Shown: positions 18,157 through 27,782, counted from the first letter of the stretch. The stretch is 64,000 nucleotides of DNA from Streptomyces sp. H27-C3 (GCF_030063415.1 NZ_JASITA010000008.1:62001-126000), one strand, 5' to 3'. The notes: a model not told the origin generated them from the letters alone. Numbers and translations are program-made.

Positions 18157-19137
18157 TCAGTACGCAAGCGAGCGGTCGACGGCGTCGAGTACCCGGTCGA
18201 GGCCCGGCAGGTACTCGTCCTCCAGGCGGGCGGGCGGGTACGGGGCGTGGTAGCCGCCGACCCGCAGCACCGGCGCCTCCAGGTGGTAGAAGCACCGCTC
18301 AGTGATGCGGGCCGCGATCTCCGCGCCCGAACCGTAGAAGACCGGAGCCTCGTGCACCACCACCAGGCGGCGCGTCTTCTCCACCGACGTCTGGATCGTG
18401 TCGAAGTCGATGGGGGACATCGAGCGCAGATCGAGCACCTCGACGGACTTGCCCTCCTCGGCCGCGGCAGCCGCGGCCTCGACGCAGACCTTCACCATCG
18501 GGCCGTACGCCGCGAGCGTCAGGTCCGAACCCGCCTGGACCACACGGGCCTTGTGGAGCGGGCCCGGAATGGCCTCGGTGTCGACCTCGCTCTTGTCCCA
18601 GTAGCGCCGCTTCGGCTCGAAGAAGATCACCGGGTCGTTGCTCTGGATGGCCTGCTGCATCATCCAGTACGCGTCGGACGAGTTGGAGGGCGAGACCACC
18701 TTCAGGCCCGCGACGTGCGCGAAGAGCGCCTCGGGGGACTCGCTGTGGTGCTCGACCGCGCCGATGCCGCCGCCGTACGGAATGCGGATGACGACCGGCA
18801 TCTTGATCTTGCCGAGCGAGCGGGCGTGCATCTTCGCGAGCTGCGTGACGATCTGGTCGTACGCGGGGAAGACGAACCCGTCGAACTGGATCTCCACGAC
18901 CGGGCGGTAGCCGCGCAGCGCCAGGCCGATCGCCGTGCCGACGATGCCGGACTCGGCGAGCGGGGTGTCGATGACCCGGTCCTCGCCGAAGTCCTTCTGG
19001 AGCCCGTCGGTGACCCGGAAGACGCCGCCGAGCTTGCCGACGTCCTCACCCATGATCAGGACCTTGGGGTCGGTTTCGAGGGCCTTGCGCAGTGACTCGT
19101 TGATCGCTTTGGCGAGGGGCAACTTCTGTGCGGCCAT
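18157..19137 (-). CDS. bkdB: Branched-chain 2-oxoacid dehydrogenase E1 beta subunit
   Basis: 326-residue transketolase-type beta subunit that with E1 alpha decarboxylates branched 2-oxoacids from Val, Leu and Ile. Visible family landmarks are LAKAINESLR at the start, MGEDVGKLGGVFRVTDGL, DTPLAESGIVGTAIGLALRG, EIQFDGFVFPAYDQI and the C-terminal transketolase fold VVVHEAPVFYGSGAEIAA. It starts two bases after the E1 alpha stop and is followed after 14 bases by E2, so the three subunits are co-transcribed. Confidence 0.95.
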   Translation of the reverse strand: MAAQKLPLAKAINESLRKALETDPKVLIMGEDVGKLGGVFRVTDGLQKDFGEDRVIDTPLAESGIVGTAIGLALRGYRPVVEIQFDGFVFPAYDQIVTQLAKMHARSLGKIKMPVVIRIPYGGGIGAVEHHSESPEALFAHVAGLKVVSPSNSSDAYWMMQQAIQSNDPVIFFEPKRRYWDKSEVDTEAIPGPLHKARVVQAGSDLTLAAYGPMVKVCVEAAAAAAEEGKSVEVLDLRSMSPIDFDTIQTSVEKTRRLVVVHEAPVFYGSGAEIAARITERCFYHLEAPVLRVGGYHAPYPPARLEDEYLPGLDRVLDAVDRSLAY

Positions 19138-19139
19138 GA

Positions 19140-20312
19140 TTAGTTGCCCTCCTCGGACGCAGAGCCCTCGGTGAAGGACGCCTGGTAGGCGAGGAACTGC
19201 GCGCGCTCCTCGTCGACGAGCGCGTGCCCGTCGGCGTAGACGTTCTCGAAGATCGCCAGCTGGTCGGGCTGGGGCATCGCCCGCACCGCCTCGCGGACCC
19301 GCTTGCCGAGCGTCTCGCTCTCGTCCTCAAGACCGGCGAAGTACGCCTCGTCGGCCAGGCCCTCCTTCTCCAGGTACGCGCGCACCCGCAGGATCGGGTC
19401 CTTCGCCACCCAGGCCTCGCGCTCCTCGTCCGCCCGGTACTTGGTCGGGTCGTCGGAGGTGGTGTGGGCGCCCATCCGGTACGTGAACGCCTCGACCAGC
19501 GTCGGACCCTCGCCGCGGCGGGCGCGCTCCAGCGCCCAGCGGGTCACGGCCAGGCAGGCAAGCACGTCATTGCCGTCGACGCGGACGCCGGGGAAGCCGT
19601 AGCCCTGCGCGCGCTGGTAGAGCGGAACGCGCATCTGCTTCTCGGTGGGCTCGGAGATCGCCCACTGGTTGTTCTGGCAGAAGAAGACGACCGGGGCGTT
19701 GTAGACCGCGCCGAAGGTGAAGGCTTCCGCCACATCGCCCTGGCTGGAGGCGCCGTCACCGAAGTACGCGATGACCGCGGAGTCCGCGCCGTCCTTGGCG
19801 ACACCCATCGCGTAACCGGTCGCGTGCAGCGTCTGCGAGCCGATGACGATCGTGTACAGATGGAAATTATTCGTGGTCGGGTCCCAGCCGCCGTGGTTCA
19901 CACCACGGAACATGCCGAGCAGATTGGTCGGGTCGACCCCACGACACCAGGCGACTCCGTGCTCGCGGTACGTCGGGAAGACGTAGTCGTCGTCGCGCAG
20001 GGCGCGGGCGGAGCCGATCTGGGCGGCCTCCTGGCCGAGCAGCGAGGCCCACAGGCCCAGCTCGCCCTGACGCTGGAGCGCGGTGGCCTCGGCGTCGAAG
20101 CGACGCGTGAGGACCATGTCCCGGTACAGCGCGCGCAGCTCGTCCGCGCTCAGGTCGATCGCGTAGTCCGGGTGCTCGACCCGGACGCCGTCGGGCGTGA
20201 GCAGCTGTACGAGCTCGGGGTCCGTGCCGGTCTCAGGCTGGGGTTTCTTGGCGCTGACGCGCTTGGTGCTGCTGCGTCGTGGCTTACGCGCGGCAGTGCT
20301 CTCCACGGTCAC
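19140..20312 (-). CDS. bkdA: Branched-chain 2-oxoacid dehydrogenase E1 alpha subunit
   Basis: 390-residue thiamine-diphosphate-binding alpha subunit. The TPP/Mg motif begins GDGASSQGD near residue 200 and closes with FCQNNQWAIS; a YRMGAHTTSDDPTKYR segment carries the phosphorylation-loop region of the family. A 30-residue Lys/Arg/Ser-rich tail precedes the domain. GTG at 20312 is chosen because GGAGGAG sits seven bases upstream. First gene of the operon; candidate operators lie upstream. Confidence 0.95.
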   Translation of the reverse strand: MTVESTAARKPRRSSTKRVSAKKPQPETGTDPELVQLLTPDGVRVEHPDYAIDLSADELRALYRDMVLTRRFDAEATALQRQGELGLWASLLGQEAAQIGSARALRDDDYVFPTYREHGVAWCRGVDPTNLLGMFRGVNHGGWDPTTNNFHLYTIVIGSQTLHATGYAMGVAKDGADSAVIAYFGDGASSQGDVAEAFTFGAVYNAPVVFFCQNNQWAISEPTEKQMRVPLYQRAQGYGFPGVRVDGNDVLACLAVTRWALERARRGEGPTLVEAFTYRMGAHTTSDDPTKYRADEEREAWVAKDPILRVRAYLEKEGLADEAYFAGLEDESETLGKRVREAVRAMPQPDQLAIFENVYADGHALVDEERAQFLAYQASFTEGSASEEGN

Positions 20313-20636
20313 GTGCGTGCTCCTCCGTCTGTCCGGCCCCCGGGGTAGCCGGTGACCAGTGCGGCTCGCCTGTATCCGTCCTTGTGCACGGGGTGGGTGC
20401 GACTCGGCGGGGAACAGGCGTGACAGGTGCCCCGGCGAGCGCCCTGCAATAAGCACGTTACCCAGTGCTTCGCACAACTGCGAAACCCCACTTGACCTGC
20501 GATTTTGCTTGGATTTCCAAGTAAATCGAGGAATTCGGGAACAACCACTGGTCACAGCCTCGCAGGCCGCCGGAACAACGGCACGTTATCCCGCTCACCA
20601 GCGGCACGGGAAGACTTGGTGTGTGAGGATGACGGC
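20313..20636. promoter_or_regulatory. Divergent control region of bkd operon and response regulator gene
   Basis: 324 bases without a gene. Two short inverted repeats stand out: TTCGCA/TGCGAA around CAAC at 20469-20484 and CTTGGA/TCCAAG around TT at 20508-20521. Either could bind a regulator of the bkd operon such as an Lrp-type BkdR; this is inference from position only. The flanks are AT-richer than the average host DNA, as expected of promoters. Confidence 0.45.
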
Positions 20637-21308
20637 GTGCGCGAAGATGGAAAAATCCAGGTATTTCTGGTTGACGACCACGAGGTCGTCCGCCGCGGTG
20701 TCCATGAGCTGCTCTCCACAGAGGACGACATCGAGGTCGTCGGCGAGGCAGGAACGGCGGCAGATGCCCTGGTCAGGATCGTTGCGACCCGTCCGGACGT
20801 AGCCGTTCTCGACGTACGCCTGCCCGACGGCAGCGGTGTGGAGGTCTGCCGCGAGGTCCGTTCACAGAACGAGGACATCAAATGCCTGATGTTGACCTCG
20901 TACGCGGACGACGAGGCCCTTTTCGACGCAATTATGGCGGGCGCATCCGGTTACGTACTCAAGGCGATCCGCGGCAATGAGCTGCTGAACGCCGTACGGG
21001 ACGTCGCGGCCGGCAAGTCGCTGCTCGACCCGGTGGCCACTGCCCGCGTCCTGGAGCGGCTGCGCTCGGGCAACAGCCCCAAGAGCGACAGCAGGCTCGC
21101 GAACCTCACCGAGCAGGAGCGCAAGATCCTGGACCTGATCGGCGAGGGCCTGACCAACCGGGTGATCGGCGAAAGACTGCACCTCGCCGAGAAGACGATC
21201 AAGAATTACGTCTCCAGCCTGCTCTCCAAGCTGGGTATGGAACGCCGCTCGCAGGCCGCCGCCTATGTGGCGCGCAAGCAGGCGGAGGAGAACAAGTCGC
21301 ACCGCTGA
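20637..21308 (+). CDS. Orphan NarL/FixJ-type response regulator
   Basis: 223-residue two-component response regulator. The receiver domain (residues 1-120) has the acidic pocket FLVDDHE, phospho-acceptor Asp in [13 protein letters not shown], conserved Thr/Ser in MLTSYADD and Lys in GYVLKAIRG. The LuxR-type helix-turn-helix (about 150-210) reads [15 protein letters not shown] ... [16 protein letters not shown]. There is no histidine kinase gene nearby, so its input is unknown. GTG at 20637 is the start that gives a normal receiver N-terminus. Confidence 0.9.
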   Translation: MREDGKIQVFLVDDHEVVRRGVHELLSTEDDIEVVGEAGTAADALVRIVATRPDVAVLDVRLPDGSGVEVCREVRSQNEDIKCLMLTSYADDEALFDAIMAGASGYVLKAIRGNELLNAVRDVAAGKSLLDPVATARVLERLRSGNSPKSDSRLANLTEQERKILDLIGEGLTNRVIGERLHLAEKTIKNYVSSLLSKLGMERRSQAAAYVARKQAEENKSHR

Positions 21309-21415
21309 CGGTGGCAAGCACCTCGGTCGTGATGACACAGAGTTCCTGATCGTTATCACTGCGGGACTTTCTTCGGGACTTACGTCCCTTCCGGGCGCCC
21401 GGAAGGTGTCCGAGA

Positions 21416-21850
21416 GTGAATTCCATGCCTTCCGCGTCTTCCGAGGAACTCCACGCCGTCGAACTGCTCCGCCGCGTCCCGTACGGCCGAGTCGCGACGA
21501 GCATGCGAGCCCTGCCGTTCCTGGCCGTCGCCAGGCACGTCGTGGTGGAGGGCCGGGTGCTGCTGCGCATGCACACCGGATTCGGCCACCACCAGGCCTG
21601 CAACGGCAGCGTGGTCGCGTACGGCGCGGACAATTTCAACTCCAGCGCCGACGAGCTGTGGTCCGTCCAGTTCACCGGCACCGCCGAGATCTTCGAGCCG
21701 ACCAACGCCGAGCTCGAACTCTTCGGCTCCGGGCCGCTGTACGTCGACGGCGCGCTCTTCGACCCGGTCTACATGCGCATCGAACCGCGGTTCGTCACCG
21801 TGCACTCGCTGCACGGTGCCCAGGAGCGACAGTTCGAGCACGCACTGTGA
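21416..21850 (+). CDS. Pyridoxamine 5'-phosphate oxidase-like flavin-binding protein
   Basis: 144-residue split-barrel protein of the PNPOx-like family (LRRVPYGRVATSMRALPFLAV, then VLLRMHTGFGHHQACNGSVVAYGADN), which bind FMN or F420 or act as haem-associated proteins. The specific cofactor cannot be told from sequence. GTG at 21416 gives the longest sensible N-terminus; ATG at 21425 is also possible. It lies 15 bases before the phosphotransferase gene, so the two are probably cotranscribed. Confidence 0.72.
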   Translation: MNSMPSASSEELHAVELLRRVPYGRVATSMRALPFLAVARHVVVEGRVLLRMHTGFGHHQACNGSVVAYGADNFNSSADELWSVQFTGTAEIFEPTNAELELFGSGPLYVDGALFDPVYMRIEPRFVTVHSLHGAQERQFEHAL

Positions 21851-21865
21851 TCTAACATCTGGCGA

Positions 21866-23023
21866 GTGCCACGCTCATATGCACCCGCCGCGCCCCTGCC
21901 CGCAGCCGCATGCCCCGCAGCCTCCACAGCGTCCGCCAGGGCCCCGCTGCCGCCCGTACGCGCCCTGCTGCGCCGCTACACGAACACCGGTGAGCCCCTG
22001 TCCTGCGAGCCCGTCGCACAGGGCCTGCTGAACCACGGCTACCGCCTCGCCACCACCCGGGGCGACTTCTTCCTCAAGCACCACCTCGACGGCGACCACG
22101 CCACCATCAGCCGCCAGCACCGCGCCACCCATCACCTCCAGACACTCGGCATCCCCGTCGCGCCGCCCGTCGAGGACACCGACGGCGGCACCGTGACGGT
22201 GATCGGGGGCCGCTACTACGCGCTGCACCCCTGGATCGACGGCCGGCACCGCGACGGCGCCCAGCTCACGGCGGTGGAGTCACTGCGGCTGGGGTCGCTG
22301 CTCGGGCTCGTGCACACCTGCCTCGACCTGGTGATGGGGGCGGAGGCGCGGCGGCCTCCCGATCGCGCCGACGCGTCCGGTTCCGCCCGCCCGATTCCGC
22401 CCGCCCGACCGGGCGAAGCCGCGGATCCGGCCGATCCCACCGGCCTGGCCGATCCCGCCGATCCCGCCGACACGTACGAGCTGATCGGCGAGCTGCTGAC
22501 GCTGGCCCGTGGCCGGCTGCCCCGCCGCGCCTTCGACGTACTCGCCGAGCACCGTCTCCTGGAACGCCGCGACCTGCTGGAACGGCACGCGCACCGGCGG
22601 CCCCCGCCGGTCGCCGAGCCCGCCACCGGGTGGGTGCACGGCGACTTCCATCCGCTCAATCTGCTCTACCGGGGCGCCGAGCCCGCCGCGATCGTCGACT
22701 GGGACCGGCTCGCCGTGCAGCCCCGCGCGGAGGAGGCCGTACGGGCCGCGGCGATCTTCTTCGTACGGCCCACCGGGGAACTGGAGTTGGCGAAGGTACG
22801 CGCCTACGCGCGCGCGTACCGGTGCGCGGCGGGGGCGGACGCGGCCGAACTGGCCGCCGCGGTGCACCGGGTGTGGTGGGAGCGGCTCAACGACTTCTGG
22901 ATACTGCGCTGGCGCTACCAGCTGCACGACCGCAGGGCCGACCCGCAGTTTCCTGCGGCGTCGGCCCTGGCGGTGTGGTGGACGAAGGAGTACGAGGCGG
23001 TGTGCGAGGCGTTCGCGGGGTGA
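21866..23023 (+). CDS. Phosphotransferase (APH/choline kinase-like)
   Basis: 385-residue kinase-fold phosphotransferase. The Brenner motif HGDFHPLNLLYRG near residue 255 and the metal-binding IVDWDR near 272 are intact; the Lys position is in FFLKHHLDGDH near 70. An unusual Pro/Asp-rich insertion of about 45 residues with ADPADPTG-like repeats (near 170-215) interrupts the N-lobe/C-lobe connection. The substrate (small-molecule alcohol, sugar or drug) is not predictable. Possibly co-transcribed with the upstream flavoprotein gene. Confidence 0.8.
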   Translation: MPRSYAPAAPLPAAACPAASTASARAPLPPVRALLRRYTNTGEPLSCEPVAQGLLNHGYRLATTRGDFFLKHHLDGDHATISRQHRATHHLQTLGIPVAPPVEDTDGGTVTVIGGRYYALHPWIDGRHRDGAQLTAVESLRLGSLLGLVHTCLDLVMGAEARRPPDRADASGSARPIPPARPGEAADPADPTGLADPADPADTYELIGELLTLARGRLPRRAFDVLAEHRLLERRDLLERHAHRRPPPVAEPATGWVHGDFHPLNLLYRGAEPAAIVDWDRLAVQPRAEEAVRAAAIFFVRPTGELELAKVRAYARAYRCAAGADAAELAAAVHRVWWERLNDFWILRWRYQLHDRRADPQFPAASALAVWWTKEYEAVCEAFAG

Positions 23024-23037
23024 CGCGCCCGGCGGGG

Positions 23038-24672
23038 TCAGCCGCCGGCGGCACCCTCGACCGTGCCGCCGGGGTCGCCGGCCGTGCCCTCGGTCGCACC
23101 TTCGTTGGTGTTGCCCTCGGCCGTGCCGGGGTCGCCGTTCGCACCTTCGTTGGTGTTGCCCTCGGTCGTGCCCTCCGTCGTGCCCTCGGTCGTGCCCTCG
23201 GTCGTGCCCTCGGTGGTGCCCGGGTCGCTCGGCGGCGGGGACGACGGGGTGTCGCTGGGCGTCTCCGAGGGGGTGTTGCTGGGCTTGTCCGACGGCGTGT
23301 AGGAGGGCCGGTAGGTCGGATCCTGATGGTTGCCGCCGGTGGACGTGGAATTGCCGGTGTCCGCCGAGGTCTCCTCGTCCGGGGACGGCGAGGTCTCCTT
23401 CTCCGACTTGGAGGGGGTGCTGGAGATCGAGGGGGACTTGTCGGTGCCCGGCTTCTTGGTCCCGGTGTCGGCCACCTGGTCCATCGCGTACGCGATGCCC
23501 GCCGCGATGGCGATGATCGCCAGCACCGCGAAGATCCACACCTTGCCCTTGCCGCTCTTGCGGCCACGCCCGCCGCGATTGCCGTCGTACGCCCCGTCGT
23601 CGGGGTTCATCGGCGGCAGCATCGCGCCACCGCCGGCCCGCAACTGCGAGGTGTCGCCGTGGTTCGGGTGGCCGAGCGCGGTCGTCGCGTAGGTGCCGGC
23701 GGCGGGGGTGGAGCCGCCCTCGTGCATTGCGACGGGGCCGGTGTTCCACGTACCGGTGTGGCTGCCCTGCTCCTGGAGCATCGACAGGCCGTACTGGATG
23801 AGCCCGCGCATCTCCTCCGCGCTCTGGAACCGGTCGTCCGGGTCCTTCGCGAGGGAGCGCATGACGAGCCCGTCGAGCTCGGGCGGCGCCACGTCCGACA
23901 TCTCGGACGGCGGCACGGGGATGTCCTGGACGTGCTGGTACACCACCGAAAGCGGCGTCTCACCGGTGAACGGGGGCCGCTGGGCGAGGAGTTCGTACAG
24001 CAGGCAGCCCGTCGCGTACAGGTCGCTGCGGTGGTCGACGGCCTTGCCGAGCGCCTGCTCGGGCGAGAGGTACTGGGGCGTGCCCATGACCATGCCGGTC
24101 TGCGTCATCGTGGCCTGCGCGCCGTGCAGGGCGCGGGCGATGCCGAAGTCCATGACCTTGACCGCGCCGCTGTCCGTGATGATCACGTTCGCGGGCTTGA
24201 TGTCGCGGTGCACGATGCCGTGCTGGTGGCTGTACGCGAGCGCTTCGAGCACCCCGGAGACGATGATCAACGCCTGCTCGGGGCCCGGCGGCTCCGCGTG
24301 CATCAGCAGCTCGCGGATCGTGCGGCCCTCGACGAGCTCCATCACGATGTAGGGGACAACGGCCGACCCGACCTGGTCCTCGCCGGAGTCGTACACGGCG
24401 ACGACGGCATGGTGGTTGAGGCCGGCGACCGACTGTGCCTCACGGGTGAACCGGGCCTTGGACACGGGGTCCTCGGCCAGGTCGGAACGCAGCAGCTTCA
24501 CGGCCACGGTGCGGCCGAGCCGTACGTCCTCGGCCGCGAACACCTCGGCCATGCCGCCACGTCCGAGGCGGTGCGTCATCCGGTAGCGGCCGTCTCCGAC
24601 CAGCCCGTGGTTGCCCCACGCTTCCGGCGCATCCGACACTCCGCCGCCGCTTCCCTCGGTCTCGGGTGCCAT
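23038..24672 (-). CDS. Membrane Ser/Thr protein kinase with repeat-rich exterior
   Basis: 544-residue Hanks-type kinase. The kinase domain (about 25-290) has the glycine loop LGRGGMAEVF, catalytic Lys in VAVKLL, the catalytic loop HRDIKPANVII and DFGIARA. A single membrane helix (VWIFAVLAIIAIAAGIAY, about 370-388) is followed by a low-complexity extracellular region: Ser/Thr/Pro-rich first, then tandem TEGT repeats and NTNEGA/GDPGTAEG units to the end. No PASTA domain is seen. Its start lies divergent to a second kinase gene. Confidence 0.92.
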   Translation of the reverse strand: MAPETEGSGGGVSDAPEAWGNHGLVGDGRYRMTHRLGRGGMAEVFAAEDVRLGRTVAVKLLRSDLAEDPVSKARFTREAQSVAGLNHHAVVAVYDSGEDQVGSAVVPYIVMELVEGRTIRELLMHAEPPGPEQALIIVSGVLEALAYSHQHGIVHRDIKPANVIITDSGAVKVMDFGIARALHGAQATMTQTGMVMGTPQYLSPEQALGKAVDHRSDLYATGCLLYELLAQRPPFTGETPLSVVYQHVQDIPVPPSEMSDVAPPELDGLVMRSLAKDPDDRFQSAEEMRGLIQYGLSMLQEQGSHTGTWNTGPVAMHEGGSTPAAGTYATTALGHPNHGDTSQLRAGGGAMLPPMNPDDGAYDGNRGGRGRKSGKGKVWIFAVLAIIAIAAGIAYAMDQVADTGTKKPGTDKSPSISSTPSKSEKETSPSPDEETSADTGNSTSTGGNHQDPTYRPSYTPSDKPSNTPSETPSDTPSSPPPSDPGTTEGTTEGTTEGTTEGTTEGNTNEGANGDPGTAEGNTNEGATEGTAGDPGGTVEGAAGG

Positions 24673-25010
24673 CAGTCCTCGCCGTCGTTTCTGTCCGCGT
24701 CCGCGGTGATCGTCTTGATGCTCCGCACGGTCCGCACGGTCCTCAGAGTCTGCACTGGTCCTCAGGGTGCACCGCGACGTCACGCTACAGGCTCCGCGTG
24801 ACGCTCAGTTTCGAGATAGCGAGCCATCAAACCTGTTGTCGCTGTACCCAGGCAAATTCCATCCCCGTCCTGTAACGCTTCCGAGACGCTTCTTGCGCGT
24901 ACGGTCACGGAACGGGCACCTCGCTTGACGTGTCAGTGCCCTCGGGCAGACTTGGCCCGTAAATCACAGATCACCGCGGGGTTGCCGCGCGCCGAGGGGG
25001 AAGCACAGTC
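24673..25010. promoter_or_regulatory. Divergent promoter region between two kinase genes
   Basis: 338 bases without a gene. A vegetative-type promoter for the rightward kinase gene is plausible: TTGACG at 24925-24930 and CAGACT at 24947-24952 with a 16-base spacer, about 60 bases before the ATG. The leftward half near 24673-24800 carries runs of CGGTCCGCACGGTCC repeats that may include the other promoter. Confidence 0.45.
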
Positions 25011-26738
25011 ATGAGCCAGGACGGCGGACAGGGCCGCTACGCGGGCGGCTCGGTCGCGGGCGGGCGTTACCAGCTGCGCGACCTGCTCGGAGAAGGTGGC
25101 ATGGCGTCGGTGTACCTCGCGTACGACTCCGCGCTGGACCGGCAGGTCGCCATCAAGACCCTGCACACCGAGCTGGGGCGTGAGCAGTCCTTCCGCGAGC
25201 GCTTCCGGCGCGAGGCCCAGGCTGTGGCCAAGCTCTCCCACCCCAACATCGTCTCGGTCTTCGACACCGGCGAGGACACGCTGACCGAGGCCGGCGCCAC
25301 CGAGGGCTCCGGCGCGGTCATGCCGTACATCGTCATGGAGTACGTCGAGGGGCAGCCGCTCGGCTCCGTGCTCCAGTCGGACATCACGCAGTACGGCGCG
25401 ATGCCCGCCGACAAGGCGCTGAAGATCACGGCGGATGTGCTGGCCGCGCTGGAGACCAGCCACGAGATGGGCCTGGTCCACCGGGACATCAAGCCGGGCA
25501 ACGTCATGATGAACAAGCGCAACGTCGTGAAGGTCATGGACTTCGGCATCGCGCGCGCCATGCAGTCCGGGGTCACGTCGATGACGCAGACCGGCATGGT
25601 CGTCGGCACCCCGCAGTACCTGTCGCCCGAGCAGGCCCTCGGCCGCGGGGTCGACGCGCGCAGCGACCTCTACTCGGTCGGCATCATGCTCTTCCAGCTG
25701 ATCACCGGACGGCTGCCGTTCGACGCGGACTCCCCGCTGGCCATCGCGTACGCGCATGTCCAGGAGGAGCCGGTGGCCCCCTCGACGATCAACAGATCCA
25801 TCACGCCCGCGGTCGACGCCCTCGTCGCACGGGCGCTCAAGAAGAACCCGAACGAACGTTTCCCCAGCGCCGCGGCGATGCGCGACGAGTGCGCCCGGGT
25901 GTCCGGCGCGGGCCAGACCGGCGCCGCGCCCGTCATCGTCGGCGGCAGTGGTCCGGCGACCAGCGGCTCGGGTGTCGGGGCCGCGGTCTTCCCGCCGGTC
26001 GACCAGAGCGGCGGTTTCCCGCAGCAGGGCAGTGTCCAGACGCCCTACCAACCGCAGACGCCGAGCCCGTACGGTCCGCCCACCCCCGCGCCCACTCCGG
26101 GGTACGGCTACCCGAGCCAGGCCCCCCAGCACACGCCCGCGCCTTCGCCGTACGCGACGCACGGCCTGCAGCAGGGCGGGCAGGCGCCGTCTCCATACAC
26201 CGTGTCGCCCCCGATGCAGCAGAATTCGGGTGGTCAGGGCGGTGGCAGTCACGGCGGAAGCGGTGGCAGCGGCGGCGGTCGGAACATGCCGGTGATCGTC
26301 GGGTCGATCGTGGTGGCGCTGCTGGCCGTCGGCGGCCTGGTCACGATGCTCGCGCTCAACGGGAACGACGAGAAGGGCCCCGAGGTCAACGCCGACCCGA
26401 GCCGGAGTGCGACCGTGGACGCGGGCGGGGACGTGCAGCCGGGCCACAGGCCGCCGGACCGCGACAGGACCATGAAGACCACCGAGTGCTCCCCCGGCAC
26501 GGAGTCCACCACCGACGCGGCCCAGGTGGAGCTGCCGAGCTTTGTCTACAAGGACCTCCGCTCGGTGAAGCTGTGCCTCCAGGCGGCGGGCTGGAAGATC
26601 AAGGAACTGAAGGTCGACGACCCCACCTGGGGTGAGGACATCGTGGTCAGCCAGTACCCCAAGGAAGACACGAGCGTGGATCCGAAGAACCTCACGGTCG
26701 AGCTGGAGATCTCCACCGGGAATCCGCCGCAGAGCTGA
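25011..26738 (+). CDS. Membrane Ser/Thr protein kinase with PASTA-like domain
   Basis: 575-residue PknB-like kinase. The kinase domain (about 20-280) contains LGEGGMASVYLAYD, VAIKTLH, HRDIKPGNVMM and DFGIARAM. A Pro/Gln-rich juxtamembrane segment (about 310-420), a membrane helix (VIVGSIVVALLAVGGLVTML near 430) and one extracellular PASTA-like repeat (LPSFVYKDLRSVKLCLQAAG ... VVSQYP) follow. PASTA domains typically sense peptidoglycan fragments. It is divergent from the neighbouring kinase, to which its kinase domain is clearly related; the pair probably arose by duplication. Confidence 0.92.
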   Translation: MSQDGGQGRYAGGSVAGGRYQLRDLLGEGGMASVYLAYDSALDRQVAIKTLHTELGREQSFRERFRREAQAVAKLSHPNIVSVFDTGEDTLTEAGATEGSGAVMPYIVMEYVEGQPLGSVLQSDITQYGAMPADKALKITADVLAALETSHEMGLVHRDIKPGNVMMNKRNVVKVMDFGIARAMQSGVTSMTQTGMVVGTPQYLSPEQALGRGVDARSDLYSVGIMLFQLITGRLPFDADSPLAIAYAHVQEEPVAPSTINRSITPAVDALVARALKKNPNERFPSAAAMRDECARVSGAGQTGAAPVIVGGSGPATSGSGVGAAVFPPVDQSGGFPQQGSVQTPYQPQTPSPYGPPTPAPTPGYGYPSQAPQHTPAPSPYATHGLQQGGQAPSPYTVSPPMQQNSGGQGGGSHGGSGGSGGGRNMPVIVGSIVVALLAVGGLVTMLALNGNDEKGPEVNADPSRSATVDAGGDVQPGHRPPDRDRTMKTTECSPGTESTTDAAQVELPSFVYKDLRSVKLCLQAAGWKIKELKVDDPTWGEDIVVSQYPKEDTSVDPKNLTVELEISTGNPPQS

Positions 26739-26767
26739 CCGGGGCCGATTGGCTCCCCCGTCCCTCC

Positions 26768-26845
26768 TAGGGGGTGTCCGGCCGATCTCCGTGGCGTCGC
26801 GGGGTCTGGCACGCGCATCTGCGGAGATCGGCCGGACACCCCCTA
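26768..26845. terminator. Long perfect stem after kinase gene
   Basis: Arms of 24 perfectly paired bases at 26768-26791 and 26822-26845 enclose 30 bases; both ends carry a CCCCCTA/TAGGGGG block. The position 30 bases after the kinase stop fits a strong bidirectional terminator, although no U tract is present, as is usual in Streptomyces. Confidence 0.65.
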
Positions 26846-27017
26846 ACTGCCCACCGCCCCACCTCCCTGCCTCTCCCTTCGCTCTTCCGTGCCCCTTTCG
26901 TGTGGCCTGGGGTGCCGGAAATGTACGGGCATGTGACGCTGAGTCTGATATTTCGTTCAGGACGGCTATCAGCTGACTCAGCGGTCCGGTGCATTCCGGT
27001 ACGGGAGGCGACGTCCC

Positions 27018-27695
27018 ATGGCTCCGAGGCTCCGCCCACGGCGCGTGGCGGTCAGGCCGGCGCTGCTGGGGGTCCTGCTGGGGGCGCTGCTGCTGCCGGT
27101 GAGCGGTGCGTACGCCGATGAGCGCGCGCCCGGAGCCTCCACCGAGCCCCGGTCCCGGCCGAGCGCCAGTGCCGACGCGCGGGAACGGGCGGCCGCCACC
27201 GCGTCACCTTCCCCGGACGGCCTGGCGGGCCGGACGGCCGGTGAGGGACGCCCACGGCCGGGGCGGACACCGACCGTTTCACCGAGCGCGAGTGCGGCGG
27301 CGATCCCGAGCGGCAGCCCGAGCGCGAGGGGTGAATCCACCACGGGACCTTCCGAAGCCGCTTCCGCCTCCGGATCCGCCTCCGCCTCGGCCTCCACGTC
27401 CCCCTCCTCGTCGGCTTCTCCGTCAGTTTCTTCGACCGCGGCCGGCTCGCGCCCCGCCTCTCCTGTCGTCCCTGAGTCGTACGTTCCCGAGGCCCCTCGC
27501 GAGGCCGACGAGGAGGCGGGGCGCGAGCCGGCCGCCAGCCCCACCCACACGGCGGCGGCAGCCGCGCGCAAGGCTTCGGAGCAGGCCGTCGAGCAGCCCG
27601 CCGCACTGGGCATCCATATGCTGCCGCTGGGCGCGGGGGTCGCGCTGGTGGGGCTCGGACTGGGGTTCCTCGGGCTGCGGTTGCGGCGCATCTGA
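27018..27695 (+). CDS. Secreted, membrane-anchored Ser/Pro-rich protein
   Basis: 225-residue protein: a signal peptide (residues 1-35, RPRRVAVRPALLGVLLGALLL ending near AYA-DE), a long Ser/Ala/Pro/Thr-rich stalk (about 40-175), and a C-terminal hydrophobic helix LPLGAGVALVGLGLGFLGL followed by RLRRI. This looks like a cell-surface stalk protein held by its C-terminal helix; there is no LPxTG sortase motif. Function unknown. Low-complexity composition makes homology weak. Confidence 0.65.
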   Translation: MAPRLRPRRVAVRPALLGVLLGALLLPVSGAYADERAPGASTEPRSRPSASADARERAAATASPSPDGLAGRTAGEGRPRPGRTPTVSPSASAAAIPSGSPSARGESTTGPSEAASASGSASASASTSPSSSASPSVSSTAAGSRPASPVVPESYVPEAPREADEEAGREPAASPTHTAAAAARKASEQAVEQPAALGIHMLPLGAGVALVGLGLGFLGLRLRRI

Positions 27696-27756
27696 CCCCC
27701 TCATCCCTCTCAGGACCTACCCCCGAGGTCCGTCGGAAGAAGGTTGCTCCGGACGG

Positions 27757-27782
27757 CATACTCGGTATACATACTGAGTATG
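27757..27782. promoter_or_regulatory. Palindromic operator overlapping the PadR start codon
   Basis: CATACTC and GAGTATG arms with a GTATAC-containing centre; the second arm includes the ATG of the PadR gene. Such AT-rich inverted repeats are the usual PadR binding sites, so autoregulation is likely. Confidence 0.6.
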
